This document shows, piece by piece, positions 34,867 through 43,084 of a DNA stretch of 64,000 bases. The position numbers were made by a program, and so were the translations under genes. Within the stretch, counting starts at the first letter, position 1; each line of letters begins with the position of its first letter. Location: NCBI RefSeq assembly GCF_030541005.1, contig NZ_JASSVM010000002.1:434001-498000 (forward strand). The letters are read 5' to 3'. Origin of the DNA: Marinobacter sp. SS5-14b. Its GTDB lineage: Bacteria; Pseudomonadota; Gammaproteobacteria; Pseudomonadales; Oleiphilaceae. Under the pieces are notes generated by a model. It was not told the origin of the DNA. It saw only the letters and a program-made list of their open reading frames with translations, and did no database searches.

Positions 34867-36270
34867 TCAGCGAGATGCAGTCTTTGTGGCCGGTAGCCAG
34901 ATGTTGACGCACAGCCCCGGTTGCCCGTCCTTTCTCTCGGTGAGGGTAAGCTGCCCTCCATGCAGCTCGGCAATGCGCCGGGCAATGGCCAGGCCCAGTC
35001 CGGCCCCGGCACCTTGCCGCTGATCCAGCCGGGTGAAGCGGCTGAGTGCCCGCTCGCGGTCTTGCAGCGGAATGCCTGGCCCCTGATCGCAGATGATGAC
35101 CATGAAACCGCCCGCCTCTTCGCGCATGGTGGTGCATACCCGGGTGCCTGAAGGGCTGTATTGAATGGCATTGGCCAGCAGTGAGCGCATCATGGTGGTG
35201 ATCAGCGCGCTGTGACAGCTCACCATGGCCAGCACACACTGGTTATCCAGTTCGGGTTCGATCTGTTTTTTCAGAGCCAGCGGCGCGACATCGGCAATGC
35301 TCTGCTCCACCAGTTCGGCCAGGTTCTGGGGTTCGGGGCGAAAGTCCACGCCAGCATCCACCTTACTTAACAGCAAAAGCTGCTCGACCAGATGAACCAT
35401 TCGGTCAACCGATGCCGTCAGGTTGTCGAACTCCCCGGGATGGCGCTCGGCCTGCTGTTCCAGATTCAGGCGCAGGGCCGTCAGCGGGGTTCGCAGCTCA
35501 TGGGCGGCATCGGCGGAAAACCGACGTTCTCGTTTCAGCGCCTGATTCAGCCGTTTCAGCAGTCCGTTCACGGCATGTACCAGCCCTGCCACTTCGCGCG
35601 GCGCCTGGCGATCATCCAGTGGGTGGATGTTTTCAGGTGCCATATTGCGCACCGGCTTTTCCAGCTTGCGCAATGGTTGAAACCCTAGCTGGATGGACCC
35701 CACCACGGCCAGGGCCAACAGCGGGAGGGCAATCAGGAAGGGCAGCACATTGCCAAGGGCAATTTCCTCGCTGAGCTCGTCCCGTACATCCTCACGCTGG
35801 GCGGTTCGTATCCAGAAGCCGGTCCCAGGGTCTTGCAGGGTGAAGGTTCGCCATTGGTAGCCGGCAACTTCCTGCCAGGCGAAGCCGGGTTCCAGTCCCT
35901 GCGCATCGTTGGCGCGTAGAGTGTCCAGAATGGGTTGGCCGGCCGGTGACCAGACCTCAAAGGCCAGTTTGCGTTCGTATTTGTGACCGGCGCCACCCGC
36001 GAGAATTTCGTCGTCTTCCTCATCGCCCTGGTAGGCGCTGTCTGGCAGTTGCAGCGTTCGGGACAGGGTATGAGAGAGCTGATCGATCGATTGGGTGCCG
36101 GATAAATGCTCCACCAGGCCCTGAACAATTCGCGTGCTCTGGGCAAGTTCGGCATCGAACAGCTCTTCCATCTGGTGGTCGCTGACAAAATAGCCCCAGC
36201 CGGCCGCGATCAGGGTGATGAAAAACACCGTGCCGGTTACCAGCAACGTCAGTTTGCGGGTCAGGCTCAT
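34867..36270 (-). CDS. Sensor histidine kinase, OmpR-type system
   Basis: The product is 467 aa. TM1 is at about 7-29, a periplasmic domain at about 30-172, TM2 at about 174-195, then HAMP, HisKA (FSADAAHELRTPLTAL, H257) and HATPase_c (NAIQYSP; CDQGPGIP; GAGLGLAI). The overall form is QseC/PmrB/BqsS-like. The periplasmic domain has an acidic cluster GDEEDDE (82-88) and REDVRDELSEE near TM2; these could bind metal cations, but the exact RExxE motif of Fe(II)-sensing BqsS is not present. It overlaps its regulator gene by an ATGA junction. Confidence 0.9.
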   Translation of the reverse strand: MSLTRKLTLLVTGTVFFITLIAAGWGYFVSDHQMEELFDAELAQSTRIVQGLVEHLSGTQSIDQLSHTLSRTLQLPDSAYQGDEEDDEILAGGAGHKYERKLAFEVWSPAGQPILDTLRANDAQGLEPGFAWQEVAGYQWRTFTLQDPGTGFWIRTAQREDVRDELSEEIALGNVLPFLIALPLLALAVVGSIQLGFQPLRKLEKPVRNMAPENIHPLDDRQAPREVAGLVHAVNGLLKRLNQALKRERRFSADAAHELRTPLTALRLNLEQQAERHPGEFDNLTASVDRMVHLVEQLLLLSKVDAGVDFRPEPQNLAELVEQSIADVAPLALKKQIEPELDNQCVLAMVSCHSALITTMMRSLLANAIQYSPSGTRVCTTMREEAGGFMVIICDQGPGIPLQDRERALSRFTRLDQRQGAGAGLGLAIARRIAELHGGQLTLTERKDGQPGLCVNIWLPATKTASR

Positions 36271-36953
36271 TCCGCTGGCTCCTGGCTGGCGGCTTCGCTG
36301 TCCAGCAGATACCCGACACCGCGGAGCGTGCGGATGGTGGCTTTGCCCACGCGCCGGCGCAGGTGGTGAACATGAACCTCCAGAGCGTTGCTTTCGGCCC
36401 CCTGTTCCCAGCCGTACAGCTGTTCCTCCAGCCGGCGTCGGGTCGCCACCTGGTCAGGATGGCGCATCAGGTAGTGCAGGATCTGCAGTTCACTGCGGGG
36501 CAGTACCACGGAGTCCGCGCCGATCGAAAGGTTGCCGGTGTCCGGGTTCAGGGTAAGGCGGCCCACCGTGATGCCGGCAGATTGGCTGTCGGGCCGTCCG
36601 CGCCGGGTCACCGCCCGTATTCGGGCCTTGAGCTCGGCCATGGCGAACGGTTTGGTGAGGTAGTCGTCGGCACCGGCATCCAGGCCTTGCAGTTTTTCGT
36701 CCAGATTGGCCCTGGCGGTCAGAATGATGATGGGGGTTTGATTGCCCTGCTGCCTGCTGCGGCGGACAATCTCCAGCCCGTCCATACGGGGCAGGGTCAG
36801 GTCCAGTATCGCCAGGTCAAAGTGTTCATCGCCAAGGGCGTTCAGAGCCTGCTGGCCATCGTCCAGCCAGTCTACGGTGTTCTGATCCTCCCGCAGCATG
36901 TCGAGCATGGTGCGGGCCAGCAGGTGGTCGTCTTCTACCAACAGTATGCGCAT
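36267..36953 (-). CDS. OmpR-family response regulator
   Basis: The product is 228 aa: a receiver (1-118; ED at 8-9, phospho-acceptor D51 in LDLTLPRMDG, conserved K in YLTKPF) and a winged-helix DNA-binding domain (about 130-225, LPRSELQILHYLMRH). It belongs to the QseB/PmrA/BqsR branch, whose members bind TTAAG-type direct repeats; two such repeats lie 48-96 bp upstream in the divergent promoter region, so it probably controls both itself and the hemolysin/acyl-ligase operon. Confidence 0.92.
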   Translation of the reverse strand: MRILLVEDDHLLARTMLDMLREDQNTVDWLDDGQQALNALGDEHFDLAILDLTLPRMDGLEIVRRSRQQGNQTPIIILTARANLDEKLQGLDAGADDYLTKPFAMAELKARIRAVTRRGRPDSQSAGITVGRLTLNPDTGNLSIGADSVVLPRSELQILHYLMRHPDQVATRRRLEEQLYGWEQGAESNALEVHVHHLRRRVGKATIRTLRGVGYLLDSEAASQEPAE

Positions 36954-37000
36954 TAAAGAGTCCGGCTCCGTTAACTGATCACGAGTTTGCCACAGAAACC

Positions 37001-37049
37001 TTAAGGCGAGCTTAAGAATTCTGTGGTCTGGTCTTAAGGCTCAATTAAG
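37001..37049. promoter_or_regulatory. Two TTAAG-N6-TTAAG response-regulator boxes
   Basis: Box 1 is TTAAG (37001-37005), GCGAGC, TTAAG (37012-37016). Box 2 is TTAAG (37034-37038), GCTCAA, TTAAG (37045-37049). The boxes start 33 bp apart, three helical turns. This is the direct-repeat pattern of PmrA/QseB boxes and of BqsR (CarR) of Pseudomonas. Box 2 ends 22 bp before a possible -10 (CATATT, 37072-37077), a position typical for activation in place of a -35 element. Confidence 0.75.
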
Positions 37050-37114
37050 GCTTGCTCATTAGTCTGGCAGTCATATTCAAGGGCATTGCGCCCTGAGGCT
37101 GTTGGAGAGCGCCA

Positions 37115-37825
37115 ATGACTGATCCGCTGACGATGTCGATTTACTGCCCGTCTGATTCGCCGGAGCTTGTTCCGGCGTTGCGTTGTGCCGGGCGGTGGTT
37201 CAGCGAAGTTGCCCCGAACACCACTATGGCCGATACCGTGGCGGGCTTTATCCGCCGCCGGTTTATGCAGGCCTACGGAGCAGAACCGAGATTACGCATT
37301 CCCGCGTTGCTGGCGTTGACTACGGCCCAGGGCAGCCTGATGGCGGCAGTAGGTGTACGTAATGCCGGGACGGACCGCCTGTTTCTGGAAGACTACCTGC
37401 CAGCGCCGGTACAGGCGGTAATGCCGGAGACCGCTGTTGATCGTAGCCGGATTGCTGAAATCGCCCACCTGGCCGGTGTTGAGGCGGGCGTCAGCCGCTA
37501 TCTGTTTGCCTCCCTGTCGGTATGGCTGGATTCCGCCGGTTATGACTGGGTGGTTTGCACCGGCACCGATCAGCTGCGTAACAGTTTTCATCGCCTGGGC
37601 ATTGCCACTTCCGTGGTGGCTGAAGCGGATCCGGCCAGACTGCCGGATGGTGGTGCTGGCTGGGGGCGCTACTACGACCATCATCCGGTGGTAATGGCCA
37701 TCCGGGTGGCAGATGGCATTGCCGCACTGCGAGAGGCGGGTTTGCTGAAGCTCGTGCAACGGGTTGAACCTGCGGTGAGCGTGGCCAACCGGGATGTCGG
37801 GGGTACCTATGGCTACCTTGCCTGA
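37115..37825 (+). CDS. Thermostable-hemolysin family protein (GNAT/autoinducer-synthase-like)
   Basis: The product is 236 aa with no signal peptide or membrane segment. It belongs to the family named after Vibrio thermostable hemolysin. The middle part (IAEIAHLAGVEAG...LFASLSVWLDSAGYDWVVCTGTDQLRNSFHRLGI) resembles the core of GNAT and LuxI-like acyltransferases, so the hemolysin name may mislead and N-acyl transfer is a possible activity (inference). GGAGAG lies 5 bp before the ATG. It is first in an operon with an acyl-CoA ligase, overlapping it by 17 bp, downstream of two TTAAG boxes. Confidence 0.78.
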   Translation: MTDPLTMSIYCPSDSPELVPALRCAGRWFSEVAPNTTMADTVAGFIRRRFMQAYGAEPRLRIPALLALTTAQGSLMAAVGVRNAGTDRLFLEDYLPAPVQAVMPETAVDRSRIAEIAHLAGVEAGVSRYLFASLSVWLDSAGYDWVVCTGTDQLRNSFHRLGIATSVVAEADPARLPDGGAGWGRYYDHHPVVMAIRVADGIAALREAGLLKLVQRVEPAVSVANRDVGGTYGYLA

Positions 37826-40013
37826 GTTGTTGCACGCCCGGGTTCAGCAGCATCCCGAGCGTTTGGCTCTGCGCGGACCGGATTCGGAGCTGAGTTACCA
37901 GCGCATGTGGCAGGCGGCTCAGGCCCTGGCTGACCAGTTGCGACTTTTGGGAGTTAAACGGGCTGGTTTGTGCGGTGACAACACCGTCGCCTGGGTGCTG
38001 GCGGATCTCGCTTGCCTGATGGCGGGCGTGGTGTGTGTGCCGGTGCCGGTGTTTTTCTCGACGAGCCAGACGGCTCACCTGTTTGAGCGGGCCGGGTTGG
38101 ACTGCCTGTTGTTCAGTGGCGAGGCGGATCATGCCGAGCTGATTGGCGAAGGGGTCTGGTTTCGGCATTTGCCGGTCTCGCCGGCGGCCGCCTGGATGCC
38201 GGAGCAGACCGCCAAAATCACCTTTACCTCGGGTAGTACCGGTACGCCCAAAGGGGTATGCCTGTCTGCCGCACAGCTGGCAGCCACGACCATGGCTTTG
38301 TGTGAGCGGCTTGACGGCGTGGCGCTACAGCAGCATCTGTGCATTCTGCCCCTGGCCACTTTGCTGGAAAACATAGCCGGCGTGTATGTACCGCTGCTGA
38401 TGGGCGCCACCGTCACCGTTGCCCCCCTGCAAAGCCTGGGCATGACTGGCAGCAGCGGCCTGGATCTACCGGCCTTGGTGAGCGGGATTCACCGCCATCA
38501 GCCGCACTCCATTATTCTGGTGCCAGAACTGGCCATGGCGCTGGTTCAGGCAGTCGAGCAGGGCCAGCTGAACAGCGCGCCCTTCCGGTTTCTGGCGGTG
38601 GGTGGTGGCCGGGTATCCCCCGACCTGCTGGCCCGAGGGCGCGCTGTGGGCCTGCCGCTATACGAGGGCTATGGTTTGTCTGAATGCGGTTCGGTAGTGG
38701 CACTGAATGTCCCGGGGGCTGAGTGCGAGGGCACCGTCGGCCAGCCCCTGAGCCATGTGCGGGTGAAGGTGGATGACAACCGTCGCATTCTGGTCAGCGG
38801 CAACACCCATCTGGGCTATTTGGGCGATGAGCCGGAAGCCGAGGGCTGGCTGGATACCGGTGACCTGGGGGCGATGAGCCCGGAGGGTTTCCTGACCGTG
38901 AACGGCCGGGCCAAGAACCTGCTGATTACCAGCTTTGGCCGGAACATCAGCCCGGAATGGCTGGAAAGCGAACTGGTTCAGGCTCTGGGCGCCGCCCAGG
39001 CCGTGGTGTTCGGAGACGGCGAACCGCAACCCATGGCTTTGTTGGTGATCCGCGATAGCCGCGCGCCAGACACTTTGCGCGCGGCTTTAACTGATCTGAA
39101 CGCCCGACTGCCGGATTACGCCAGGCTGGCCGCTGTTTATCTGCGCCGGCAACCACTGACTCAGGCCGAAGGCTATGTCACCGCCAACGGTCGCCCCGTG
39201 CGCCATCAGATACAGGCTGACTTACCGGTGCTGATGGCAGAAGCCTTTCCCTTATTCATCCCTGTTAACGGGGCGGCTTCAGTCGCTCCAAACCGTCAAT
39301 CCGAACCAACCATCCCGGGAGTACCCACCATGACATTTTTTGACCGATTGCAATCTGAAACCGCGCAAGCCCGCACCCATGTCGCCAACGCACCGGTGGT
39401 TGCAGCCATCCGTGAAGGCCGCTTCAGCCTGGAAGGCTACACCTGGTTTCTGACCCAGGCATACCACCACGTGAAACACACGGTGCCGCTAATGATGGCC
39501 TGTGGTGGCCGCCTGCCGGAGCGCCTGGAATTCGTGCGCAAGGCACTGGTGGAATACATCGAGGAAGAATACGGCCATCACGAATGGATACTGAATGATC
39601 TGGCCGCCTGCGGTGAAGACAAAGAGGCCATCCGCCACGGCCGTCCGGACAGTTCGATCGAGCTGATGGTGGCCTATCTGTACGACCGTATCCATCGCGG
39701 CAATCCCGCAGCATTTTTTGGCATGGTTCAGGTGCTTGAAGGCACCTCGGTGGAGCTGGCCACGCCCCTGGGTGAAGCGATTCAGAAACAGCTTGGCCTG
39801 CCGGACCAGGCCTTCAGTTACCTTTACTCCCATGGCGCGCTGGATCAGGACCACTTCGAGTTCTTCCGCAGCCTGATGAACAGCATGACCGACCCGGACG
39901 ATCAACAGGCCATTATCGATTCTGCCCGCATGGTCTATCGCTTGTATGGCGACATGCTGCACAGCATTCCCGTGACCGCCAGTCGCAAGGAGCAAAGCCA
40001 TGCAGCTGCATGA
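37809..40013 (+). CDS. Acyl-CoA ligase fused to a heme-oxygenase-like diiron oxidase
   Basis: The product is 734 aa in two parts. Residues 1-465 form an adenylate-forming (ANL) enzyme: TFTSGSTGTPKGV, YGLSECGS, TGDLG and GRAKNLLITSFGRNISPEW. The usual C-terminal catalytic lysine motif (GKxxR) reads GRPVR (R462). After a 42-residue linker, residues 508-734 form a TenA/heme-oxygenase-like helical domain with candidate diiron ligands E587-xx-H590, E644, and H675-xxx-D679-xx-H682, a pattern of HDO oxidases such as UndA and CADD. I use ATG 37809 (GGGGG 6 bp upstream). It probably activates a fatty or aryl acid and oxidises it or a product. A ribosome site and ATG at 39330 could allow separate production of the oxidase. 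Confidence 0.82.
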   Translation: MATLPELLHARVQQHPERLALRGPDSELSYQRMWQAAQALADQLRLLGVKRAGLCGDNTVAWVLADLACLMAGVVCVPVPVFFSTSQTAHLFERAGLDCLLFSGEADHAELIGEGVWFRHLPVSPAAAWMPEQTAKITFTSGSTGTPKGVCLSAAQLAATTMALCERLDGVALQQHLCILPLATLLENIAGVYVPLLMGATVTVAPLQSLGMTGSSGLDLPALVSGIHRHQPHSIILVPELAMALVQAVEQGQLNSAPFRFLAVGGGRVSPDLLARGRAVGLPLYEGYGLSECGSVVALNVPGAECEGTVGQPLSHVRVKVDDNRRILVSGNTHLGYLGDEPEAEGWLDTGDLGAMSPEGFLTVNGRAKNLLITSFGRNISPEWLESELVQALGAAQAVVFGDGEPQPMALLVIRDSRAPDTLRAALTDLNARLPDYARLAAVYLRRQPLTQAEGYVTANGRPVRHQIQADLPVLMAEAFPLFIPVNGAASVAPNRQSEPTIPGVPTMTFFDRLQSETAQARTHVANAPVVAAIREGRFSLEGYTWFLTQAYHHVKHTVPLMMACGGRLPERLEFVRKALVEYIEEEYGHHEWILNDLAACGEDKEAIRHGRPDSSIELMVAYLYDRIHRGNPAAFFGMVQVLEGTSVELATPLGEAIQKQLGLPDQAFSYLYSHGALDQDHFEFFRSLMNSMTDPDDQQAIIDSARMVYRLYGDMLHSIPVTASRKEQSHAAA
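39317..39332 (+). promoter_or_regulatory. Internal ribosome-binding site and ATG at the domain junction
   Basis: GGGAG (39317-39321) lies 8 bp before an in-frame ATG (39330-39332), exactly where the oxidase domain begins (MTFFDRLQSE). This looks like the relic or still-working start of a once separate gene. Confidence 0.55.
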
Positions 40014-40782
40014 CCGCACCTTCCTGTTGCTGGGCGGGACCGGCGGCATCGGCAAGGCTTTGATTGATCCGCTGCTGGAGGCCGGTGCCCGTGTGGTGGT
40101 TGCTACGCGTCGCCTGGAACAGCTGGCACATCGCCGGGGTGTTCTGCCGGTGTATCTTGACCTGGCCAGTATGAACCTGGACGAACAGTTGCAGCAACTG
40201 AGCGAGGTCTACCCCGACATTGACGGCGTGATCCACTGCGCCGGGCAAAACCGGTTCGCCGCACTGGATGCCATGCCGGTGAGTGAGCTGGATGCCCAGC
40301 TCACGGTAAACCTGCGCTCGGCCCTGCTGGTGGCGCAGCACTTTGTCCCGCGTTTCCGTAAGGCTGGCGTTGGTGCCCTGGTGTTTGTGGGTTCGACGTT
40401 CGGCAGCATCGGTTTCCCGGGCTACACCGCCTACTGTGCCAGCAAGTTTGGCCTGCGCGGCTTTACCGAAGCCCTGCGTCGGGAGTTGGCCGATACCCCG
40501 TTACAGGTTATCTACGTAGCGCCGAGAGCCACTGCAACCGCCATGAACCCGGATGCCGTGACCGAGCTGAACCGGGCGCTGGGTAACACGATGGATGCGC
40601 CGGAGACCGTGGCGGCGGAAATCCTGAAAGCCATGGCGAAGGACGAGCGCCGGCGCTTTCTGGGCTGGCCGGAAAAGCTGTTTGTGGTGATTAACGGCAT
40701 TCTGCCGAAGATTGTGGATAGGGCCATGTTGAAACAACTGCCGGTTATCCGACGCTTTTTGAATACAGGAGCTGTGTCATGA
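40000..40782 (+). CDS. Short-chain dehydrogenase/reductase
   Basis: The product is 260 aa. The NAD(P) glycine motif is GGTGGIG, followed by HCAGQNRFAAL (NAG-like motif), active-site Ser in VGSTFGSIGFPG and catalytic YCASK (YxxxK). It is a classical SDR that would reduce a carbonyl or oxidise an alcohol; an arginine-containing segment near residue 38 (ATRRLEQL) favours NADPH. AAGGAG precedes the ATG; it overlaps the ligase/oxidase stop by 14 bp and the TPR gene by an ATGA junction, so it belongs to the same pathway. Confidence 0.87.
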   Translation: MQLHDRTFLLLGGTGGIGKALIDPLLEAGARVVVATRRLEQLAHRRGVLPVYLDLASMNLDEQLQQLSEVYPDIDGVIHCAGQNRFAALDAMPVSELDAQLTVNLRSALLVAQHFVPRFRKAGVGALVFVGSTFGSIGFPGYTAYCASKFGLRGFTEALRRELADTPLQVIYVAPRATATAMNPDAVTELNRALGNTMDAPETVAAEILKAMAKDERRRFLGWPEKLFVVINGILPKIVDRAMLKQLPVIRRFLNTGAVS

Positions 40783-41399
40783 GGTGGACAATCATAATGA
40801 CGGCCTGGCTATTAGCCCTGCCGGTGTGGGCGGCGGACCTGCCGGCCGAGCTGGCGGGTATCCAGCAGCGCTGGGCGGAAATCCGGTATCAATTGCCTGA
40901 GCAAGATCAGGAAAAGGCGTTCGAGGCGCTGGCGACGGAAGCAGAAGCGTTTGTGGAGCGTTATCCGGACAGGGCTGAACCGTTGATCTGGCAGGGTATT
41001 GTGCTCAGTACCTGGGCCGGTGCCAAGGGTGGTCTGGGCGCGCTTGGGTTGGTCAAGCGAGCGCGGGTATCTCTGGAAGCGGCTTTGGAGCTGGATGCCA
41101 GTGCTCTGGAGGGTTCTGCCTACACGTCGCTGGGCAGCCTCTATTATCAGGTGCCCGGCTGGCCGCTGGGCTTTGGTGATGATGACAAGGCACGCGGCTA
41201 TCTGCAAAAAGCACTGGCCATTAACCCCGATGGTATAGATGCCAATTATTTCTTCGGCGATTACCTGATCGATCAGGGCGAACCGGAGCGGGCCCGTGCC
41301 TATCTTCAGAAAGTAATGATGGCTCCCGGGCGTCCGGGCCGCGAAGTCGCGGACATCGGGCGCAAGCGAGAGGCGGAGGGTCTGCTGAGTAATCTTTAA
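40779..41399 (+). CDS. Exported TPR-repeat protein
   Basis: The product is 206 aa with a signal peptide (IIMTAWLLALPVWAAD). The mature protein has TPR-like helices (ARVSLEAALELDASALEG; ARGYLQKALAINPDGIDANYF; ARAYLQKVMMA). Probably a periplasmic adaptor. It is the last gene of the hemolysin-like/ligase/oxidase/SDR operon, overlapping the SDR by 4 bp. What it binds is unknown. Confidence 0.78.
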   Translation: MRWTIIMTAWLLALPVWAADLPAELAGIQQRWAEIRYQLPEQDQEKAFEALATEAEAFVERYPDRAEPLIWQGIVLSTWAGAKGGLGALGLVKRARVSLEAALELDASALEGSAYTSLGSLYYQVPGWPLGFGDDDKARGYLQKALAINPDGIDANYFFGDYLIDQGEPERARAYLQKVMMAPGRPGREVADIGRKREAEGLLSNL

Positions 41400-41486
41400 A
41401 AAGGGCACCGGTTAGCTGCACCTGCTTTGGTGGACTACACTTTCTGTAAGAAGCGTAGGTGACGCCTTCAGGGAGAGCTGTGGTTG

Positions 41487-42992
41487 ATGGCAAGCAAGTC
41501 TAATGGTGGGCGGCAGGCAGCCCCGCCCCACGATTTTTTTCAGAAGCTCGCCTCTGGTATCCCCGGTGTTCTGTTCACCTATTGGCTCAGCGCGGACGGC
41601 ACATCCCACCGCTACCCCTTTGTCAGTGATCAGATTCAAAAGCTGTTTGGTGTGCCCCCGGCATTACTGAATGAAAATGCCGACGTTGTATTTTCAGTGA
41701 TTCATCCGGAGGATGTGCCCGGTGTTGGCGAGAGTATTCTGGAATCGGCAAAAAACCTCACTCCGTGGATTTATCAGGCCCGCCTTAAGCTGAAGAGCGG
41801 CGAGTTTCACTGGTTCGAAGCCCATTCGGAGCCCGAGCGCCAGCCTGACGGCAGCACGCTCTGGTATGGCCAGTTTCACGATATCCAGCGCTACAAAGTG
41901 CTTGAACAGAGCCTGAGGGACAGCGAGGCCGAGTTTTCCTTTCAGGCCGGTTTCCAGAATCTCATCGCCCGGTTATCCACTGAGTTTATCAACCTCGGCT
42001 TTGGCACCATCGATGAATGTATTGATGAGCTGCTCTTGTCGATTGGCCGTTTCTTCCAGGTTGACAGAGCCTACCTTTACGCTTTCTCAGACGGCTATGA
42101 CTTGATGAGTAACACCCACGAATGGTGTGCTGTCGGTGTGCCTTCACTAAAAGACAGCCAGAAAGCTGTGCCGATTGGTGAGTTCTACTGGTGGCGCACA
42201 CAGATCGACGCCATGGTGGAGCGTAATCAGGTGGTGTTTATCGAGGACGTGGATCGCCTGCCGGACGACGCAGTGCTGGAGCGAGCCCTGCTGCAAGAGC
42301 AGGGCGTGAGTTCGATGTTCTGTGTGCCGATCCGGATTCGGGGCCGGGTAACGGGATTTTTTGGCGTCGACTCACTGCGAAAGCGGGATTGGCGAACCGA
42401 CCAGGGCGATTTGCTGATCATTGTTTCTGGCCTGCTGTCGGGTGCGCTGGAGCGGCACCGTCTCGAGGAAGAGTTGCTGAGTCAGTCGATTCTGGACCCG
42501 CTCACCGGACTGCACAACCGGCGATATCTGATCCCCCGGTTGCAAGAGTTGCTGGCCAGAAGCAATCGGCAGGGTGAGCCTTTTGCACTGGCCATGTTTG
42601 ATATTGATCACTTCAAGAAGATTAATGACTCGGTTGGTCATCTGGGCGGCGACTTCATCCTGCAGGGGTTTGCGGAACTCCTCAGGCAACACACCCGCAC
42701 CACCGACGTGATTTCCCGGTTTGGGGGAGAGGAATTTCTGGTGGTGTTTGCCGGCGTTGATGCATCGGATGCCAAAGTCCTGGTAATGCGGGTGCTGGAG
42801 GCGGTTCGAAAAGAGTCCTTTATCTACAACGGGCATGCCTTGCCACTCACCGCCAGCGCCGGTGTGATTGGTGTTGGCGAGTTGACGGGGCAGCCGGTGA
42901 CGCCAGACTTGATGATCGATCACGCGGACCATCGCCTGTATCTTGCCAAACAGCGCGGCCGGGACTGCGTGATTGATGGTCTGGGTATATAG
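41487..42992 (+). CDS. PAS-GAF-GGDEF diguanylate cyclase
   Basis: The product is 501 aa without membrane helices. An N-terminal PAS domain (about 25-140; PFVSDQIQKLFG, IHPEDVP, WFEAHSEP), a GAF domain (about 155-315) and a GGDEF domain (about 330-500; DPLTGLHNRR, MFDIDHFKKIND). The active site GGEEF is at 413-417 with an inhibitory RxxD (RTTD) five residues before it. It should make c-di-GMP in response to a cytoplasmic cue. ATG 41487 follows a TTG codon in frame; GGGAGAG is upstream. It is independent of the operon before it. Confidence 0.9.
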   Translation: MASKSNGGRQAAPPHDFFQKLASGIPGVLFTYWLSADGTSHRYPFVSDQIQKLFGVPPALLNENADVVFSVIHPEDVPGVGESILESAKNLTPWIYQARLKLKSGEFHWFEAHSEPERQPDGSTLWYGQFHDIQRYKVLEQSLRDSEAEFSFQAGFQNLIARLSTEFINLGFGTIDECIDELLLSIGRFFQVDRAYLYAFSDGYDLMSNTHEWCAVGVPSLKDSQKAVPIGEFYWWRTQIDAMVERNQVVFIEDVDRLPDDAVLERALLQEQGVSSMFCVPIRIRGRVTGFFGVDSLRKRDWRTDQGDLLIIVSGLLSGALERHRLEEELLSQSILDPLTGLHNRRYLIPRLQELLARSNRQGEPFALAMFDIDHFKKINDSVGHLGGDFILQGFAELLRQHTRTTDVISRFGGEEFLVVFAGVDASDAKVLVMRVLEAVRKESFIYNGHALPLTASAGVIGVGELTGQPVTPDLMIDHADHRLYLAKQRGRDCVIDGLGI

Positions 42993-43011
42993 CGCATATA
43001 AAAAAACAGCA

Positions 43012-43063
43012 TTTCACCTCATATATCGTTCTGGTATATTCTTAGAACTAAATTTAAGATCAG
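43012..43063 (+). promoter_or_regulatory. AT-rich promoter region of the persulfide dioxygenase gene
   Basis: A possible -10 TATATT (43035-43040) lies 17 bp after a weak -35-like TTTCAC. Short dyads overlap it: ATATA...TATAT, and TTC-TTA-GAA (43039-43047). In other bacteria such genes are controlled by sulfane-sulfur sensors (BigR/SqrR or FisR), but no exact match to a known operator was recognised. Confidence 0.35.
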
Positions 43064-43084
43064 GCGAGATCAGAGGTGACACCC

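Noticed and set aside
34823..35239. Long N-terminal extension of cobS
   Set aside because: The extension is antisense-frame sequence within the histidine kinase gene; GTG 34822 has an AGGAGG and family similarity begins there.
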